64,000 nucleotides of DNA from Nocardia testacea NBRC 100365 (GTDB lineage: Bacteria; Actinomycetota; Actinomycetes; Mycobacteriales; Mycobacteriaceae), in NCBI RefSeq assembly GCF_000308775.1, contig NZ_BAGJ01000269.1:1-64000 (forward strand), written 5' to 3'. Below are positions 62,673 through 64,000 of this stretch, one piece after another. The translations under genes were made by a program, and so were the position numbers. Numbering within the stretch: the first letter of the stretch is position 1; each line of letters opens with the position of its first letter. A model generated the notes under the pieces. That model was not told the origin of the DNA and ran no database searches. It worked only from the letters and a program-made list of their open reading frames with translations.

Positions 62673-63575
62673 ATGTTTTCTCGATGGAAGAGCGCCACCG
62701 CCGGCATGGCGGTAACCCTCGCGTCGGTCCTCGCCCCCGCCGTGGCCACGACCGCCCACGCGGCGCCCGCCAACTGCCCCGACCTGTACGTGGTCGCGAT
62801 TCCGGGCACCTGGGAGACCTCGAAGGCCGAGCCCGGCAAGGGAATGCTCGCCCTGGCCGCCGACGGCCTGCCGGGCAATTCCCACACCGATTACGTCGCC
62901 TACACCGCCACCGCCTTCCCCTGGGAGGGCGAGGTCTACGGTCGCTCCAAGAACGAGGCGGTCGCCGGAGCCCGCGGACTGATCTCCGATGTGGCACGAC
63001 GCTGCGGCAACACCCGATTCGCCTTGCTCGGCTACAGCCAGGGCGCGGACGCCGCCGGCGATCTGGCCTCCGAGATCGGCACCGGGCTCGGCGTGGTACC
63101 CGCGGACCGGGTGGGGCTGGTCGGCCTGATCGCCGACCCCCGCCGCTCCCCCCTCGACAACCTCATCGGCCCGCCGGTGCTGGGCGCCGGGGCCGGCGGC
63201 CCCCGGCTCACCGGCTTCGGGTGGCTCAGCAACCGCACCTACACGTTCTGCGCGGTCGGCGACCTGTACTGCTCGACTCCCGAGGGTGATTTCGCCGCCC
63301 GGATCGCCGGGTTCTTCGCCCAGGTCTCCAACGCCGACCCCACCCAGCTCGGCAACTACCAGACCCTCGGAATGCAGCTGCTCAACGACGCCTTGGCGGC
63401 AGGCGGGCTCGGTCTGCTGCACGACCAGCTCAACAACAACGCCTACGAGGAGCGTAAGAAGCAGGTCGACGATTTCGTGAAGTCCGGTATCCACCAGAGC
63501 TACCCGAGCTACCAGGTGGCCGGTGGCGTCACCACACTGAACTGGCTGCGCCAGAAGCTCATCGAACTGTCCTGA
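62673..63575 (+). CDS. Cutinase-family secreted hydrolase
   Basis: A 300-residue protein with a signal peptide (cleavage near residue 30, TAHAAP). The nucleophile elbow is LLGYSQGADAAG with Ser about 122. Two Cys pairs are likely (NCPD, RRCGN, TFCAVGDLYC). The family comprises cutinases, lipases and phospholipases that act on cell-wall or host lipids. ATG at 62673 follows GGAG at 6 bases; a start at 62661 is possible. Confidence 0.88.
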   Translation: MFSRWKSATAGMAVTLASVLAPAVATTAHAAPANCPDLYVVAIPGTWETSKAEPGKGMLALAADGLPGNSHTDYVAYTATAFPWEGEVYGRSKNEAVAGARGLISDVARRCGNTRFALLGYSQGADAAGDLASEIGTGLGVVPADRVGLVGLIADPRRSPLDNLIGPPVLGAGAGGPRLTGFGWLSNRTYTFCAVGDLYCSTPEGDFAARIAGFFAQVSNADPTQLGNYQTLGMQLLNDALAAGGLGLLHDQLNNNAYEERKKQVDDFVKSGIHQSYPSYQVAGGVTTLNWLRQKLIELS

Positions 63576-63583
63576 GTCAGCCG

Positions 63584-63616
63584 GCTCCCGGCGCCGTCGC
63601 CGCGGTCGCCGGGAGC
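63584..63616 (+). terminator. Hairpin after the cutinase gene
   Basis: GCTCCCGGCG and CGCCGGGAGC, 10-bp arms, begin 9 bases past the stop. Confidence 0.65.
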
Positions 63617-63749
63617 GGTGCGGGTGCGATCCGGACCTTCCTCCGGACGCGCGATCACCATATGTCGATAATCGGTACGGTCCTGAAGTGGGCACGAATC
63701 GATTCGGGCCCGAAGTCCGGGGCTCCCAGCCTCGCTACGTCCCGCACTC

Positions 63750-63938
63750 TCAGCCGCCGGGAGGGTCGAAGCGGATCATTCCCAGCAGCGCGTCTTTCAA
63801 CTCCAGCCCGTCGGTAGGTTTCTTGGCGTACATGTACATGCCCTTCCCACGGGGGTCCTTTTTCTCTTCCTCGGTCGGCGGTCTGAGCTTGTCCCCGTCG
63901 TAGACGAACAGGACACCGGGATCGCGATCTCGTGCCAT
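63750..63938 (-). CDS. Small hypothetical protein
   Basis: A 62-residue protein reading MARDRDPGVLFVYDGDKLRP, PTEEEKKDPRGKGMYMYAKK, PTDGLELKDALLGMIRFDPPGG. It is rich in Lys and Glu for so GC-rich a genome, which argues against a chance frame, and AGGA precedes the ATG. It is not recognised. Only 62 bp of sequence remain beyond it. Confidence 0.6.
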   Translation of the reverse strand: MARDRDPGVLFVYDGDKLRPPTEEEKKDPRGKGMYMYAKKPTDGLELKDALLGMIRFDPPGG

Positions 63939-64000
63939 GAAATCCTGTACGACGCCGGTCCCTATATGGGTCCAGGGTCTGTTCGGTTCCGATCCGCCGT

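Overview
The window comes from a very GC-rich actinobacterium. It is probably a member of the Mycobacteriales (Corynebacteriales), with Nocardia or a close relative the best guess. The reasons are the dgt-dnaG-small membrane-associated protein-tRNA-Asn block at the right end, a SigJ/ECF41 sigma factor, an F420 (Ddn-like) reductase, a secreted cutinase-like enzyme, several cytochromes P450, frequent GTG and TTG starts, and a very high density of small regulators (about eighteen). There is no rRNA, CRISPR array, transposase or integrase. Identifications rest on reading motifs by eye; no database search was run.

Layout. 1-5.1 kb: D-glucarate catabolism (kdgD running off the left edge, LysR regulator, MFS permease, gudD), then an Rrf2 regulator with an FAD oxidoreductase. 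6.5-6.8 kb: an 18-bp tandem repeat between convergent genes. 6.9-14.8 kb: GntR/MFS pair, thioesterase, TetR next to a GNAT gene broken by a stop codon, F420 reductase, TetR with two matching operators, and a SigJ-oxidoreductase operon. 15.0-18.8 kb: lower meta-cleavage operon (hydratase, acylating aldehyde dehydrogenase, aldolase) opposite an IclR regulator. 19.5-27.3 kb: MerR/methyltransferase, P450, MFS/MarR, then a condensation-fold acyltransferase, an acyl carrier protein and an acyl-activating ligase with a LysR regulator; this looks like a small uncharacterised biosynthetic cassette.

27.9-32.6 kb is the most unusual part. A TetR gene with a perfect operator precedes a tight operon of a 32-residue membrane peptide, a NorD/CbbO-type von Willebrand protein, a NorQ/CbbQ-type AAA+ ATPase, a 39-residue membrane peptide, a 239-residue polytopic protein and a 144-residue single-span protein. 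NorQ/NorD pairs activate metalloenzymes, yet no NO reductase or Rubisco is here, so the membrane proteins may be the target of the pair.

32.7-44.8 kb: 3-hydroxyacyl-CoA dehydrogenase, TetR/old yellow enzyme, His-rich secreted protein, glutamate decarboxylase, VOC protein, DHA2 exporter, PAP2-diacylglycerol kinase fusion, msrA, methyltransferase, cupin/TetR. 45-48 kb: tandem P450 copies that lack the usual EXXR arginine. 48-55 kb: small secreted, tautomerase, MarR, GtrA, BASS transporter and amidohydrolase genes, two frameshifted genes and a Cys-rich protein. 55-57 kb: dhaKL. 57-64 kb: tRNA-Asn, dnaG, dgt, a YdcF-like protein, a monooxygenase remnant, the cutinase-like gene and a small orphan gene.
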